Below the pieces are notes generated by a model. That model did not search any database, was not told where the DNA came from, and was given only the letters and a program-made list of their open reading frames with translations. From assembly GCF_008801915.1 (NCBI RefSeq), contig NZ_VZOV01000020.1:1-64000 (forward strand): 64,000 nt of DNA. The letters are read 5' to 3'. Made by a program: the position numbers and the translations under genes. Positions 37,325 through 48,855 of this stretch are shown piece after piece. Source of the DNA: Cupriavidus gilardii. Lineage in GTDB: Bacteria; Pseudomonadota; Gammaproteobacteria; Burkholderiales; Burkholderiaceae. Position 1 is the first letter of the stretch; each line of letters starts with the position of its first letter.

Positions 37325-38518
37325 ATGGACTTTGACATGATCGAATCGGAAATGCAGGACGGCACCATCATCAAGGTGGTCGGCGTGGGCGGCGCGGGCG
37401 GCAACGCCGTGCAGCACATGATCAACCGCGGGGTGCAGGGCGTCGAATTCATCTGCATGAACACCGATGCGCAGGCGCTCAAGCGCTCGACCGCGGCGCG
37501 CGTGCTGCAACTGGGCAATACGGGCCTGGGCGCCGGCGCCAAGCCGGAAGTCGGCCGCACCTGCGCCGAATCGGCGCGCGAACAGATCGCCGACGCGCTG
37601 CGCGGCGCGCATATGGTCTTCATCACTGCCGGCATGGGCGGCGGCACCGGTACCGGTGCGGCGCCGATCGTGGCGCAGGTCGCCAAGGAGATGGGCATCC
37701 TGACCGTCGGCGTGGTCAGCAAGCCGTTCGACTTCGAAGGCGCACGCCGCGCCAAGGTCGCCGAGCACGGTTCGGCCGAGCTGGAAAACAACGTCGACTC
37801 GCTGATCGTCGTGCTCAACGAGAAGCTGTTCGAGGTGATGGGCGACGACGCCGAGATGGACAAGTGCTTCCAGTGCGCCGACGACGTGCTGCACAACGCG
37901 GTGGCCGGCATTGCCGAGATCATCAACGTGGACGGCCTGGTCAACGTCGACTTCGAAGACGTCAAGACCGTGATGGGCGAGCAGGGCAAGGCGATGATGG
38001 GGACGGCCACGGTGTCGGGCGTCGATCGCGCGCGCCTGGCCGCCGAGCAGGCGGTCGCCAGCCCGCTGCTGGAAGGCGTGGATCTGTCCGGCGCGCGCGG
38101 CGTGCTGGTCAACATCACGGCCAGCCGCTCGCTGAAGCTGTCGGAGACCAAGGAAGTCATGAACACGATCCGCAGCTATGCCGCGGAAGATGCGACCGTG
38201 ATCTTCGGTACCGTCTACGACGACTCGATGGGCGATGCGCTGCGCGTGACCGTGGTCGCCACGGGCCTGGGCCGCTCGGGCAAGAAGCAGCAGCCGATGA
38301 CGCTGCTCAAGACCGGTACCGACAACATGCCGGTGCAGATGATGGCCGGCCTGCAGCATGGCTCGGCGCTGCACAGCGCGCCGGACTACAGCGGCCTCGA
38401 TACGCCGGCGGTGTTCCGCAGCTCGCGCGAAACCGCGTCGGCGCACGTGGCCGCGCTGCAGGAAAAGGGTGTCGACACGTACGACATTCCGGCCTTCCTG
38501 CGCAAGCAGGCGGACTGA
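37325..38518 (+). CDS. ftsZ: cell division protein FtsZ
   Basis: 397 aa tubulin-like GTPase forming the Z ring. The tubulin signature GMGGGTGTG is at residues 103-111, the early loop is GVGGAGGNAVQHM, the T7 loop NVDFEDVKTVM is followed by the H10 helix region, and the conserved C-terminal peptide DIPAFLRKQAD binds FtsA and other partners. The linker (about residues 320-380) is short. ATG 37325 has a strong GGAGG; the GTG at 37322 just before it is less likely. It is the last gene of the cluster. Confidence 0.98.
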   Translation: MDFDMIESEMQDGTIIKVVGVGGAGGNAVQHMINRGVQGVEFICMNTDAQALKRSTAARVLQLGNTGLGAGAKPEVGRTCAESAREQIADALRGAHMVFITAGMGGGTGTGAAPIVAQVAKEMGILTVGVVSKPFDFEGARRAKVAEHGSAELENNVDSLIVVLNEKLFEVMGDDAEMDKCFQCADDVLHNAVAGIAEIINVDGLVNVDFEDVKTVMGEQGKAMMGTATVSGVDRARLAAEQAVASPLLEGVDLSGARGVLVNITASRSLKLSETKEVMNTIRSYAAEDATVIFGTVYDDSMGDALRVTVVATGLGRSGKKQQPMTLLKTGTDNMPVQMMAGLQHGSALHSAPDYSGLDTPAVFRSSRETASAHVAALQEKGVDTYDIPAFLRKQAD

Positions 38519-38798
38519 GCACGGCGCGACGTCGACCCACGGCGAGCCGACTGCTCGGCTGGCCGATCGCATCGCCGGCAGGTTGCCGGCCGCGCATCCG
38601 CGACAGCGGGGCACGATGGGCGCTCCCCATCCGCCCGTGCCCGCGCTACGGATGACGGCCGCCGGCCTTCCGCGCGAGCGAGGAGACTGACGCCGCCCGC
38701 TGTCCTCCGTCCGCATCCCGTGCCGGGACAGGCGCGCCGCCGGCCGCCTCCCCGGACTGGTCTCCCGCCGTATCCCGGCCGGGATGTGCCTCCCGTCC
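38519..38798. other. non-coding region downstream of ftsZ
   Basis: No gene is seen. The region is very GC-rich and contains a perfect 14-bp palindrome, ATCCCGGCCGGGAT (38772-38785), and a related imperfect one (TCCCG/CGGGA) near 38715. A small frame at 38720-38920 has a lipobox-like stretch, but it runs across the terminator and lacks a ribosome-binding site. Confidence 0.5.
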
Positions 38799-38833
38799 GC
38801 GCGGCGAGCGCAAGCTCGCCGCGCCTGTTTTTG
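38799..38833 (+). terminator. intrinsic terminator of the dcw operon
   Basis: GCGCGGCGAGC (38799-38809) pairs perfectly with GCTCGCCGCGC (38814-38824) around a GCAA tetraloop, followed by CTGTTTTTG. It is 280 bp after ftsZ and before the peroxiredoxin promoter. Confidence 0.9.
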
Positions 38834-38892
38834 TCAGTTCTGCTTGCCAGCCTGTCGGCATGCGCCGACAGCCGTGCGCGCCGCCGTCCCAC

Positions 38893-38921
38893 TTGGGATG
38901 CCGGAAGGCGGCAACTATGAT
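38893..38921 (+). promoter_or_regulatory. predicted promoter of the peroxiredoxin gene
   Basis: TTGGGA (38893-38898), a 17-bp spacer and TATGAT (38916-38921), 87 bp before the ATG and just after the dcw terminator. Confidence 0.65.
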
Positions 38922-39007
38922 GCAGACTGGGTTTGGCCAGGGCGATCGCCGTCGTTGCCGATGTTCGAGGTGGACGCCGGACGCCGTGGCTGCCTGAGGA
39001 AATCGCC

Positions 39008-39514
39008 ATGATCGAAATCGGTGCACGCGTGCCCGACGCGACGCTGTACGAATACTTCGAAACCGAGGCGGGCGGCTGCGCGCTCGGTCCCAACGCCTTC
39101 TCGGTCGCCGAGCTGGCCAAGGATCGCCGCATCGTCGTGTTCGGTCTGCCCGGCGCGTTCACGCCGACCTGTTCCGCACGACACGTGCCCGGCTTCGTCG
39201 AGCAGGCCGACGCGCTGCGCGCCGCCGGCGTCGACGAGATCTGGTGCGTGTCGGTCAACGACGCCTTCGTGATGGGCGCGTGGGCGCGCGAGCAGGGCAC
39301 CGCCGGCAAGGTCCGGATGCTCGGCGACGGCAGCGCCGACTGGACGCGTGCGCTCGGCCTGGAGCAGGACCTGGGCAAGCGCGGCATGGGCGTGCGCTCG
39401 CTGCGCTATGCGATGGTGATGGACGACGGCGTGGTCACGCATCTGGCCGTCGAAGCCCCGGGCAAATTCGAGGTCAGCAGCGCGGAAGCGGTGCTCGCGA
39501 TGTTGCGCGGGTAA
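39008..39514 (+). CDS. peroxiredoxin, Prx5 type
   Basis: 168 aa thiol peroxidase. The catalytic Cys is C55 in the motif PGAFTPTCSARHVPGF, as in the Prx5 subfamily that reduces organic and hydrogen peroxides with thioredoxin or glutathione. Other cysteines are C24 and C80; C80 (IWCVSVNDAFV) is in the position conserved in many Prx5 proteins. ATG 39008 follows CTGAGGAAA. It lies between ftsZ and lpxC, the usual place in Burkholderiales, but has its own promoter. Confidence 0.93.
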   Translation: MIEIGARVPDATLYEYFETEAGGCALGPNAFSVAELAKDRRIVVFGLPGAFTPTCSARHVPGFVEQADALRAAGVDEIWCVSVNDAFVMGAWAREQGTAGKVRMLGDGSADWTRALGLEQDLGKRGMGVRSLRYAMVMDDGVVTHLAVEAPGKFEVSSAEAVLAMLRG

Positions 39515-39705
39515 GACGGGATTCCGTACCTCGGCGGCTGTGGACGTGCGGAAAGCGGCAATGGAAGTGATTGGGATGCCGCTTATCGGGCCTTCCGCGA
39601 CGCGTTCTCCGTCGATCGCCGCATCTTTTTCGGGGCTTTAACCGTCGAATGCCACACCGTTAACACGACGAAACAAAACTGGTGCAGCGCAATATCCGTG
39701 CCGGT

Positions 39706-39714
39706 GGTAAGATA
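39706..39714 (+). promoter_or_regulatory. possible extended -10 promoter of lpxC
   Basis: TGGTAAGAT has the extended -10 form (TGnTAAGAT), 52 bp before the lpxC ATG. No good -35 is seen, which extended -10 promoters tolerate. Confidence 0.5.
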
Positions 39715-39766
39715 CGGTTTATTAGATCTCACGCCCGATAGACTTTAATAATTAGCAGAGGCCGTC

Positions 39767-40684
39767 ATGCTCAAACAGCGCACTATCAAGTCCCTGGTCA
39801 AGACCGTTGGCATTGGCTTGCACTCGGGCCGCAAGGTGACGCTGACATTGCGGCCCGCGCCGACCGATACCGGCATCGTGTTCACCCGCGTCGACCTGGC
39901 CGAGCCGGTCGAGATCCCGGTCAAGGCGTCGGCCATCGGCGATACGCGCCTGGCGTCCGTGCTGCAGAAGAACGGCGCGCGCGTGTCCACCATCGAACAT
40001 CTGATGTCCGCCTGCGCGGGTCTCGGCATCGACAACCTGTTCGTCGACGTCGACGCCGAGGAAATCCCGATCATGGACGGCAGCGCCGCGTCCTTCGTGT
40101 TCCTGCTGCAGTCGGCGGGCATCGAGGAGCAGCCGGCGGCCAAGCGCTTCATCCGCGTCAGGAAGGCGGTGGAGGTGCGCGATGGCGACAAGCTGGCCCG
40201 GCTCGAACCCTACTTCGGCTTCAAGCTGTCGTTCACCATCGATTTCCGCCATCCGGCCGTCGACAAGACCGGCCAGACCTTCGAGATCGATTTCGGCGAC
40301 ACCAGCTATGTCCGCGAGATCGCGCGCGCGCGCACCTTCGGCTTCGCGCACGAGGTCGAGGCGCTGCGCGAGATGGGCCTGGCCCGCGGCGGCAGCCTGG
40401 ACAACGCGATCGTGCTCGACGAGCACCGCATGCTGAACAACGAGGAGTTGCGCTATGGCGACGAGTTCGTGCGCCACAAGATCCTCGACGCGATCGGCGA
40501 CCTCTATGTGGTCGGCCATCCGCTGATCGGCGCCTACGTCGCCAACAAGTCCGGCCACGGGCTGAACAACCAGCTGCTGCGCGCGCTGCTGGCCGACGAG
40601 CAGGCCTACGAGATCGTCAGCTTCGAACGTCAGGAAGAGGCCCCGGCCGCCTTCCTGCCGCAGCTGCAGCCCGCCTTCGCCTGA
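39767..40684 (+). CDS. lpxC: UDP-3-O-acyl-N-acetylglucosamine deacetylase LpxC
   Basis: 305 aa zinc amidase that catalyses the committed step of lipid A synthesis. The zinc ligands H78 (STIEHLMSA), H237 and D241 ([10 protein letters not shown]) are all at the same positions as in E. coli LpxC, and the catalytic H264 is in SGHGLNNQ. The length equals that of the E. coli enzyme (305 aa). ATG 39767 has a modest AGAGG. It converges on the DciA-like gene. Confidence 0.98.
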   Translation: MLKQRTIKSLVKTVGIGLHSGRKVTLTLRPAPTDTGIVFTRVDLAEPVEIPVKASAIGDTRLASVLQKNGARVSTIEHLMSACAGLGIDNLFVDVDAEEIPIMDGSAASFVFLLQSAGIEEQPAAKRFIRVRKAVEVRDGDKLARLEPYFGFKLSFTIDFRHPAVDKTGQTFEIDFGDTSYVREIARARTFGFAHEVEALREMGLARGGSLDNAIVLDEHRMLNNEELRYGDEFVRHKILDAIGDLYVVGHPLIGAYVANKSGHGLNNQLLRALLADEQAYEIVSFERQEEAPAAFLPQLQPAFA

Positions 40685-40719
40685 CCCGCGGGCGCGCCCG
40701 CTCTCCGCTTGCGGTTGCG

Positions 40720-41232
40720 CTAGCCACGTCCCTGGCGGTGCCGCGACAGCATCGTCTGCACCGCGTCCCGCAGCGGCGAGTCCGGCAGCGTCTGCGCCAG
40801 TTCGCCCAGGCTGTTCAATGCCGCCGCCGGCACGCCCGTCTTCTTCGGCCGCTCGGCCGGCTCCACGTCCCAGTCGCCGCGTGCGGCGTCGGGCTGTACC
40901 CGTACCTTGACCGCATCGATCCGCGCGCCGCGCTGCTGCAGCCGCGCCAGCAGGCTCGGCACGATCTGCCGCACCCGCGCCGCGGCGGCGCCGTGCGCGG
41001 CCAGCAGCAGCAGCGTGTTGGGCTGCCCCGGGCTGCGGGTGTCCTGGCGCACGCCGCCGACCGCGATGCCGGCGCGCATGCCGGGGGGCAGCAGGGCCAT
41101 CACCTCGGCTTCCAGCGCGGCCAGCTCGCGCGCCGCCTGCATCAGCGACGACATCGGACCGGCCTTGGCCAGCCAGTCGTTCAGCGGCTTGGCGTGGGGC
41201 GTTTGCAGGGCGTGGTGGGTGAACAGGCGCAT
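40720..41232 (-). CDS. DciA-like DUF721 family protein
   Basis: 170 aa. The N-terminus (LNDWLAKAGPMSSLMQAARELAALEAEVMALLPPGM) and the following beta-rich section (NTLLLLAAHGAAAARVRQIVPSLLARL) fit DUF721/DciA proteins, which load the replicative helicase in bacteria lacking DnaC. The assignment rests on these features and on the position between lpxC and secA seen in Burkholderiales. The start is ATG 41232; an upstream extension to 41463 covers the secA promoter region and is unlikely. It is transcribed away from secA. Confidence 0.78.
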   Translation of the reverse strand: MRLFTHHALQTPHAKPLNDWLAKAGPMSSLMQAARELAALEAEVMALLPPGMRAGIAVGGVRQDTRSPGQPNTLLLLAAHGAAAARVRQIVPSLLARLQQRGARIDAVKVRVQPDAARGDWDVEPAERPKKTGVPAAALNSLGELAQTLPDSPLRDAVQTMLSRHRQGRG

Positions 41233-41486
41233 GCCGCATTCTAGCCTCTGGCTGCCTCGAGCGGCCCCGCCGCGGCACCGGCGGTGCCGTGCGCGAGACA
41301 CCGTGCCGGCAGGGCCGGCAGCCACGCCCGGCGTCTCGGAAACCGCGCGGGACCCGCCACGGAACCGCCCGCCGCGCGTGATAAACTCGGCGTTTTGCGC
41401 TAATCCTCTCTTCGCCACGCGCGCTTCGCGTCCGGCCCTCCGGCTCGGACGGCGGGACCGCAATCGTGCGCAGGTGACACCAATCG

Positions 41487-44261
<2,775 letters not shown>

Positions 44262-44313
44262 GCCGGCCGCAAGACACTGGCACTGGGTATCGCATCGAAG
44301 CAAGGAATCGAAC

Positions 44314-45543
44314 ATGGCCGTCAACTTGCCGCTGCCGCAGGCAGAGAATCTGAAACCGGTCGCCGGCGTCGAGCTCGGCTGGGCTGAAGCGGGCATCCGC
44401 AAGGCCAACCGCAAGGACGTGCTGGTGGTGTGCCTAGCCGAAGGCAGCACCGTGGCAGGCGTCTTCACGCGCAACCGCTTCTGCGCCGCGCCGGTGCAGG
44501 TCTGCCGCGAGCATCTGGCGGCAGGCCGCGGCATCCGCGCGCTGGTGATCAATACGGGCAACGCCAATGCCGGCACCGGCGAGCCGGGTCTGGCCAACGC
44601 ACGCGCGACCTGCGACGCGGTCGCCGCGGCGCTGGGCATCGGCGCCGACCAGGTGCTGCCGTTCTCGACCGGCGTGATTCTCGAGCCGCTGCCGATGGAG
44701 CGCCTGCTGGCCGGCGTGCCGAAGGCGATCGAGAGCGCGCGCGAGGACAACTGGCTGGCCGCGGCCGAATCGATCATGACCACCGACACGCAGCCGAAGG
44801 CCGCGTCGCGGACGGTGACGATCGGCGGCAAGACCGTCACGCTGACCGGCATCAGCAAGGGCGCCGGCATGATCCGTCCCAATATGGCGACGATGCTGGG
44901 CTTCATCGCCACCGATGCGGCCGTGGCGCAGCCGGTGCTGCAGGCGCTGGTGTCGCACGCGGCCGACCACTCGTTCAACAGCATCACGATCGACGGCGAT
45001 ACCTCGACCAACGATTCGTTCGTGCTGATCGCCACCGGCCGCGCCGGCGCGCCCGCGATCGAGCGTGCCGACGGTGCCGAGTTCGAGGCGCTGCGCGATG
45101 CAGTGACGTCGCTGGCGCAGGAGCTGGCGCAGATGATCGTGCGCGACGGCGAAGGCGCGACCAAGCTGATGACGATCCAGGTCGAGGGCGGACGCGATGT
45201 CGCCGAGTGCCGCCAGATCGCCTACGCGGTCGCCCACTCGCCGCTGGTCAAGACCGCGTTCTACGCGTCCGATCCCAATCTGGGCCGGATCCTGGCCGCG
45301 GTCGGCTATGCCGGTGTCGACGATCTCGATGTCGGCGGCGTCAACCTGTGGCTCGACGATGTCTGGGTCGCCAGGGACGGCGGCCGGCACCCCGACTACC
45401 GCGAGGAAGACGGCCAGCGCGTGATGAAGCAGGCCGAGATCACGGTGCGCATCGCGCTGGGCCGCGGCAATGCCACGGCCACGGTCTGGACCTGCGACCT
45501 GTCGCACGATTACGTATCGATCAACGCGGACTATCGTTCCTGA
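44314..45543 (+). CDS. argJ: bifunctional glutamate N-acetyltransferase / ornithine acetyltransferase ArgJ
   Basis: 409 aa Ntn-type enzyme that recycles the acetyl group in arginine synthesis. The precursor should cleave itself before the nucleophile T193 in the motif [13 protein letters not shown], giving alpha and beta chains. Other family blocks are [24 protein letters not shown] and [12 protein letters not shown]. It follows secA by 52 bp, as in many betaproteobacteria, and may share its transcript. Confidence 0.97.
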   Translation: MAVNLPLPQAENLKPVAGVELGWAEAGIRKANRKDVLVVCLAEGSTVAGVFTRNRFCAAPVQVCREHLAAGRGIRALVINTGNANAGTGEPGLANARATCDAVAAALGIGADQVLPFSTGVILEPLPMERLLAGVPKAIESAREDNWLAAAESIMTTDTQPKAASRTVTIGGKTVTLTGISKGAGMIRPNMATMLGFIATDAAVAQPVLQALVSHAADHSFNSITIDGDTSTNDSFVLIATGRAGAPAIERADGAEFEALRDAVTSLAQELAQMIVRDGEGATKLMTIQVEGGRDVAECRQIAYAVAHSPLVKTAFYASDPNLGRILAAVGYAGVDDLDVGGVNLWLDDVWVARDGGRHPDYREEDGQRVMKQAEITVRIALGRGNATATVWTCDLSHDYVSINADYRS

Positions 45544-45554
45544 TCGTTGCCCGA

Positions 45555-45582
45555 CGATGCCTTGCCGCCTGGCGAGGCATCG
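45555..45582 (+). promoter_or_regulatory. hairpin downstream of argJ
   Basis: CGATGCCTTGCC pairs with GGCGAGGCATCG (one G-T pair) around GCCT, 12 bp after the argJ stop. There is no T run, so it may be a weak terminator or an mRNA-stabilising element. Confidence 0.5.
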
Positions 45583-45666
45583 CCGGCGATGGCGGCCCGG
45601 CATCGGGCCACCGCCATCCCCTCGCTGTTCCGCTTCTCCCATCCCCCGCCTCTCCGGATTGCCGCC

Positions 45667-46578
45667 ATGTCCGATCTCGCCTCCCGTCTCGACCAATTTC
45701 TCGCCCGGCTCGAACAGTGGCTGCCGCCGCAGCTGACCGAGGCGGACTGGCAACAGGCCGTCGCCTTCCGCTGGCGCAAGCGGCAGAGCCTGTTCGGCAA
45801 TATCGGCTATCTGCAGGCGATCCGCCAGCTGCCGCCGATCCATCTGGACGACCTGAAGAACATCGAGCGCCAGAAGGACGCGATCGTCGCCAACACGCGC
45901 CAGTTCGTGCACAGGCTGCCGGCCAACAACGTGCTGCTGACCGGCGCGCGCGGCACCGGCAAGTCGTCGCTGATCAAGGCCTGCCTGAACGCCTTCGTGG
46001 ACGAGGGGCTGCGCCTGGTCGAAGTCGACAAGGCCGACCTGGGCGACCTCGGCGATATCGTCGAGCAACTGACGCAGCGGCCGGAGCGCTTCGTGATCTT
46101 CTGCGACGACCTGTCGTTCGAGGACGGCGAATCGGGCTACAAGTCGCTGAAGTCGGCGCTCGACGGCTCGGTCGCCGCGCAGTCGGACAACGTGCTGGTC
46201 TATGCGACGTCGAACCGCCGCCATCTGCTGCCGGAGTACATGAAGGACAACGAGACCTACCAGCACACCGCGGATGGCGAAATCCATCCCGGCGAGGTGG
46301 TCGAGGAAAAGATCTCGCTGTCCGAGCGCTTCGGCCTGTGGCTGTCGTTCTATCCGCCGAAGCAGGACGAATACCTGAATATCGTCGCGCACTGGCTGCG
46401 CCAGTTCGGCTGCAACGATGACGATATCGCCGCCGCGCGCGGCGATGCGCTGGTCTGGGCGCTGGAGCGCGGCTCGCGCTCCGGGCGCGTCGCGTGGCAG
46501 TTCGCGCGCGACTGGGGCGGCAAGCATGGCAAGCCTTACGGGGGACATCCGGGCGCGCACCAGGGCGAGCCGGCATGA
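45667..46578 (+). CDS. DUF815 family P-loop ATPase
   Basis: 303 aa AAA-like ATPase. Walker A is LLTGARGTGKSSL (about residues 93-105), a Walker B-like stretch is FVIFCDDLSFE, and VYATSNRRHLLPE is a sensor-like motif. DUF815 proteins are conserved but not assigned a clear role. ATG 45667 precedes MSDLASRLDQFLARLEQWLPP; the frame opens 120 bp earlier without similarity. The stop overlaps the Nudix gene by ATGA, an arrangement common in Burkholderiales. Confidence 0.88.
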   Translation: MSDLASRLDQFLARLEQWLPPQLTEADWQQAVAFRWRKRQSLFGNIGYLQAIRQLPPIHLDDLKNIERQKDAIVANTRQFVHRLPANNVLLTGARGTGKSSLIKACLNAFVDEGLRLVEVDKADLGDLGDIVEQLTQRPERFVIFCDDLSFEDGESGYKSLKSALDGSVAAQSDNVLVYATSNRRHLLPEYMKDNETYQHTADGEIHPGEVVEEKISLSERFGLWLSFYPPKQDEYLNIVAHWLRQFGCNDDDIAAARGDALVWALERGSRSGRVAWQFARDWGGKHGKPYGGHPGAHQGEPA

Positions 46579-46979
46579 GCGGCGGACGCAAGGTCACCGA
46601 GGTCGCGGTCGGCGTGCTGGTACGGCCGGACGGCCGCTTCCTGCTGGCGCAGCGGCCGGCCGGCAAGCCCTACGAGGGCTACTGGGAGTTTCCCGGCGGC
46701 AAGCTCGAAGCCGGCGAATCGGTCGAAGCGGCGCTGGCGCGCGAGCTGCACGAGGAACTGGGCCTGGACATCACGGCCTCGACGCGCTGGCACGTGCTCG
46801 AGCACGATTACCCGCACGCCTATGTGCGGCTGCACTTCTGCAAGGTCACCGGCTGGACCGGCGAGCCGGTCGGGCGCGAAGGCCAGGCGTTCTCGTGGGA
46901 GCGGGTGCCCGTTACCGTCGGCCCGCTGCTGCCGGCGACGATTCCGGTGGTCCAGTGGTTGGGTGAGGAGGCGGCCTGA
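46575..46979 (+). CDS. Nudix hydrolase, MutT (8-oxo-dGTP diphosphatase) type
   Basis: 134 aa. The Nudix box GGKLEAGESVEAALARELHEELGL (about residues 37-60, key residues G37, E43, R52, E53, E56, E57) is complete. The start (VTEVAVGVLVRPDGRFLLAQRPAGKPYEGYWEF) resembles MutT, which removes oxidised dGTP from the nucleotide pool. Substrate is inferred from this resemblance only. It overlaps the DUF815 gene by 4 bp and converges on yacG. Confidence 0.9.
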   Translation: MSGGRKVTEVAVGVLVRPDGRFLLAQRPAGKPYEGYWEFPGGKLEAGESVEAALARELHEELGLDITASTRWHVLEHDYPHAYVRLHFCKVTGWTGEPVGREGQAFSWERVPVTVGPLLPATIPVVQWLGEEAA

Positions 46980-47006
46980 GGGCTGCCGCCGTGCGCGCGC
47001 GGGCGC

Positions 47007-47195
47007 TCAGTCCTCGTTCCGGTCCTGCTCGTCCTCGGTCGGATCGGCCGGCTTGCCGCCGATCACGTATTTCTCCGAGGCCCAGGCACCCAGGTCGATC
47101 TGCTTGCAACGTTCGGAACAGAAGGGGCGGAACTTGTTTTCCGGCGCCCAAACGACGTCCTTGCCACAGGTCGGGCATTTGACTACGGATGGCAT
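47007..47195 (-). CDS. yacG: DNA gyrase inhibitor YacG
   Basis: 62 aa zinc protein. Cysteines C7, C10, C26 and C30 (KCPTCGKD ... FCSERCK) bind one zinc ion. In E. coli YacG binds GyrB and blocks DNA binding. The acidic C-terminus ([12 protein letters not shown]) is also typical. It follows zapD by 6 bp on the minus strand, an arrangement shared with many gamma- and betaproteobacteria. Confidence 0.95.
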   Translation of the reverse strand: MPSVVKCPTCGKDVVWAPENKFRPFCSERCKQIDLGAWASEKYVIGGKPADPTEDEQDRNED

Positions 47196-47201
47196 GGCAA
47201 A

Positions 47202-47960
47202 TCAGAAGTTGCAGAGTTTGAGCAGGAAGGGGATGTCGGCGTCGACCGAGCGCGGTCGCATGTCGCCGTCCTGCTGGGTGAAGCGCACCCACAGCATGTA
47301 CTTGTTGGCGCTCATCTCCGGGATGAAGGCCAGCAGCGAATCGTCGAGCAGCACCTGCATCAGCTGGTAGCTGCGGCCGGACAGCATCTGCTGATAGCTG
47401 CCGCCGGTGGCGATCACCTTGCCGCTCTGTCCGGATTCGCGCAGCAGCTTCAGCACCGCATCGGTACCCACGCGCAACGGAATCAGCGGACGCACCCACT
47501 TCAGGATGTCGGCGCGCCGCTCCTCGGCGGGCCGATGCTGCCAGGCGTAGTACGAGGGCAGGTCGAACTCGCAGGTGCCGCCGGGAATGATCGCGCGGCT
47601 GCGGATGCTGGTCAGCCACTCGTTGTCGGTCAGCAGCTGGCCCGCCTTGCCGACGGTCTGGTTCAGCTGCGCGATGGCCTGCTCGAGCTCGCCGATCACC
47701 GCGTCGAGCGTCTGCTGGTCGATCTGCGGGCTCGAACGCAGCGCGCTCAGCGCCTGGCGCTGGCGGTCCAGTTCCTTGATCAGATCGGTCTTCAGGTCGG
47801 CGCGGCCAGCGACGTCGATGATCTCGAACAGCGTGGTCAGCGCGACATGATGCTGCAGCGCATGTTCCTGTCCGAGAAAGTAATCCAGCCGATCGAACAG
47901 GTCCTCCAGACGCAGGAGTGTCCTGATGCGTTCGTTGAAAGGATATTCGTACAGAATCAA
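47202..47960 (-). CDS. zapD: cell division protein ZapD
   Basis: 252 aa (DUF1342). It bundles FtsZ filaments by binding their C-terminal tails. It starts [21 protein letters not shown], the conserved N-terminus, with a TTG codon at 47960; upstream codons contain no ATG or GTG before a stop, and no Shine-Dalgarno sequence is visible. The rest is helical, then a beta domain near [14 protein letters not shown] and [18 protein letters not shown]. It lies with yacG and coaE, as usual. Confidence 0.94.
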   Translation of the reverse strand: MILYEYPFNERIRTLLRLEDLFDRLDYFLGQEHALQHHVALTTLFEIIDVAGRADLKTDLIKELDRQRQALSALRSSPQIDQQTLDAVIGELEQAIAQLNQTVGKAGQLLTDNEWLTSIRSRAIIPGGTCEFDLPSYYAWQHRPAEERRADILKWVRPLIPLRVGTDAVLKLLRESGQSGKVIATGGSYQQMLSGRSYQLMQVLLDDSLLAFIPEMSANKYMLWVRFTQQDGDMRPRSVDADIPFLLKLCNF

Positions 47961-48062
47961 GGGGAAGTCCGTGCAGCGCGGCGTCGGCCAGCTTGCCGGC
48001 CCGGTGCTGGATTCGACAGACGAATCGGCTCAGGCTGGCGCGCGAGGCGATCGGTACAGAAT

Positions 48063-48081
48063 GCATGCGAAGCTCGCATGC
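48063..48081. repeat. palindrome in the zapD-coaE spacer
   Basis: GCATGCGA (48063-48070) and TCGCATGC (48074-48081) are perfect arms around AGC, within a stretch rich in ATGCATGC-like words (to about 48102). The 250-bp spacer has no other gene. It could be an operator or a leader hairpin for zapD. Confidence 0.6.
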
Positions 48082-48210
48082 GGCCGTATGCATGCACTTG
48101 GCAGCATATTCCAACGCATTCTATGCGAGACAGCGCGCAAGGACAATGAAACGCCGCCGATGGTGGCCTCGGCGGCGCCTGACGGAAAGTGCGCTTGCAC
48201 GCCGGCGTGG

Positions 48211-48843
48211 CTAGCGCGCGGCGGGTTTGGCGGACAGCGGCTGCATCGCACGATAGCGGCGATCGAGCGCCTCGACCTGCGGCGGCAATGCCTCGACCGG
48301 GCCATCGTTGTCGATCACGTCGTCGGCGACGGCCAGCCGTTGCGCGCGTGTGGCCTGCCTGGCCATGATGGCCTCGACCTGCTCGCGCGAGAAGCCGTTG
48401 CGCGCCATTACGCGGGCGATCTGCGTCGCTTCGCTGCAGTCGACCACCAGCACGCGGTCGACACGTTCGCGCCAGCGGCCCGATTCGACCAGCAGCGGCA
48501 CGACGTGGATCAGATAGGGATGGGCGCCGTCCGCGCGGATCCGGGCGGCCCGCTGTTCGGTGACCTCGCGGATCAGCGGATGCGTGATCGCCTCGAGCCG
48601 GGCCTTGGCGGTCGGATCGGAGAAGACCAGCGCGCGCATCGCGTCGCGGTCCATCGCGCCGTCGGCGCGCAGACACTTGGGGCCGAAGGCCTCGACCAGC
48701 GCGGGTATTGCCGCGCCGCCGGGCGCGGTGATCTCGTGCGCGATCAGGTCGGTATCGATCAGCGCGGCGCCGCGCTCGGCAAACAGATCAGCGACGCGGC
48801 TCTTGCCGGAGCCGATGCCCCCGGTCAATCCGATTTCCAGCAT
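48211..48843 (-). CDS. coaE: dephospho-CoA kinase
   Basis: 210 aa kinase for the last step of coenzyme A synthesis. P-loop [11 protein letters not shown] is at residues 6-16 with the DTDLIAHE and ITHPLIR motifs and the lid region [14 protein letters not shown] 48843 follows the family N-terminus [15 protein letters not shown]. Its start is 13 bp after the pilD stop codon, so they are probably cotranscribed, the standard pilBCD-coaE arrangement. Confidence 0.96.
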   Translation of the reverse strand: MLEIGLTGGIGSGKSRVADLFAERGAALIDTDLIAHEITAPGGAAIPALVEAFGPKCLRADGAMDRDAMRALVFSDPTAKARLEAITHPLIREVTEQRAARIRADGAHPYLIHVVPLLVESGRWRERVDRVLVVDCSEATQIARVMARNGFSREQVEAIMARQATRAQRLAVADDVIDNDGPVEALPPQVEALDRRYRAMQPLSAKPAAR

Positions 48844-48855
48844 AAGTCTCCAGGG

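Noticed and set aside
38720..38920. Small lipoprotein-like ORF downstream of ftsZ
   Set aside because: It spans the dcw terminator and the peroxiredoxin promoter, and has no ribosome-binding site.
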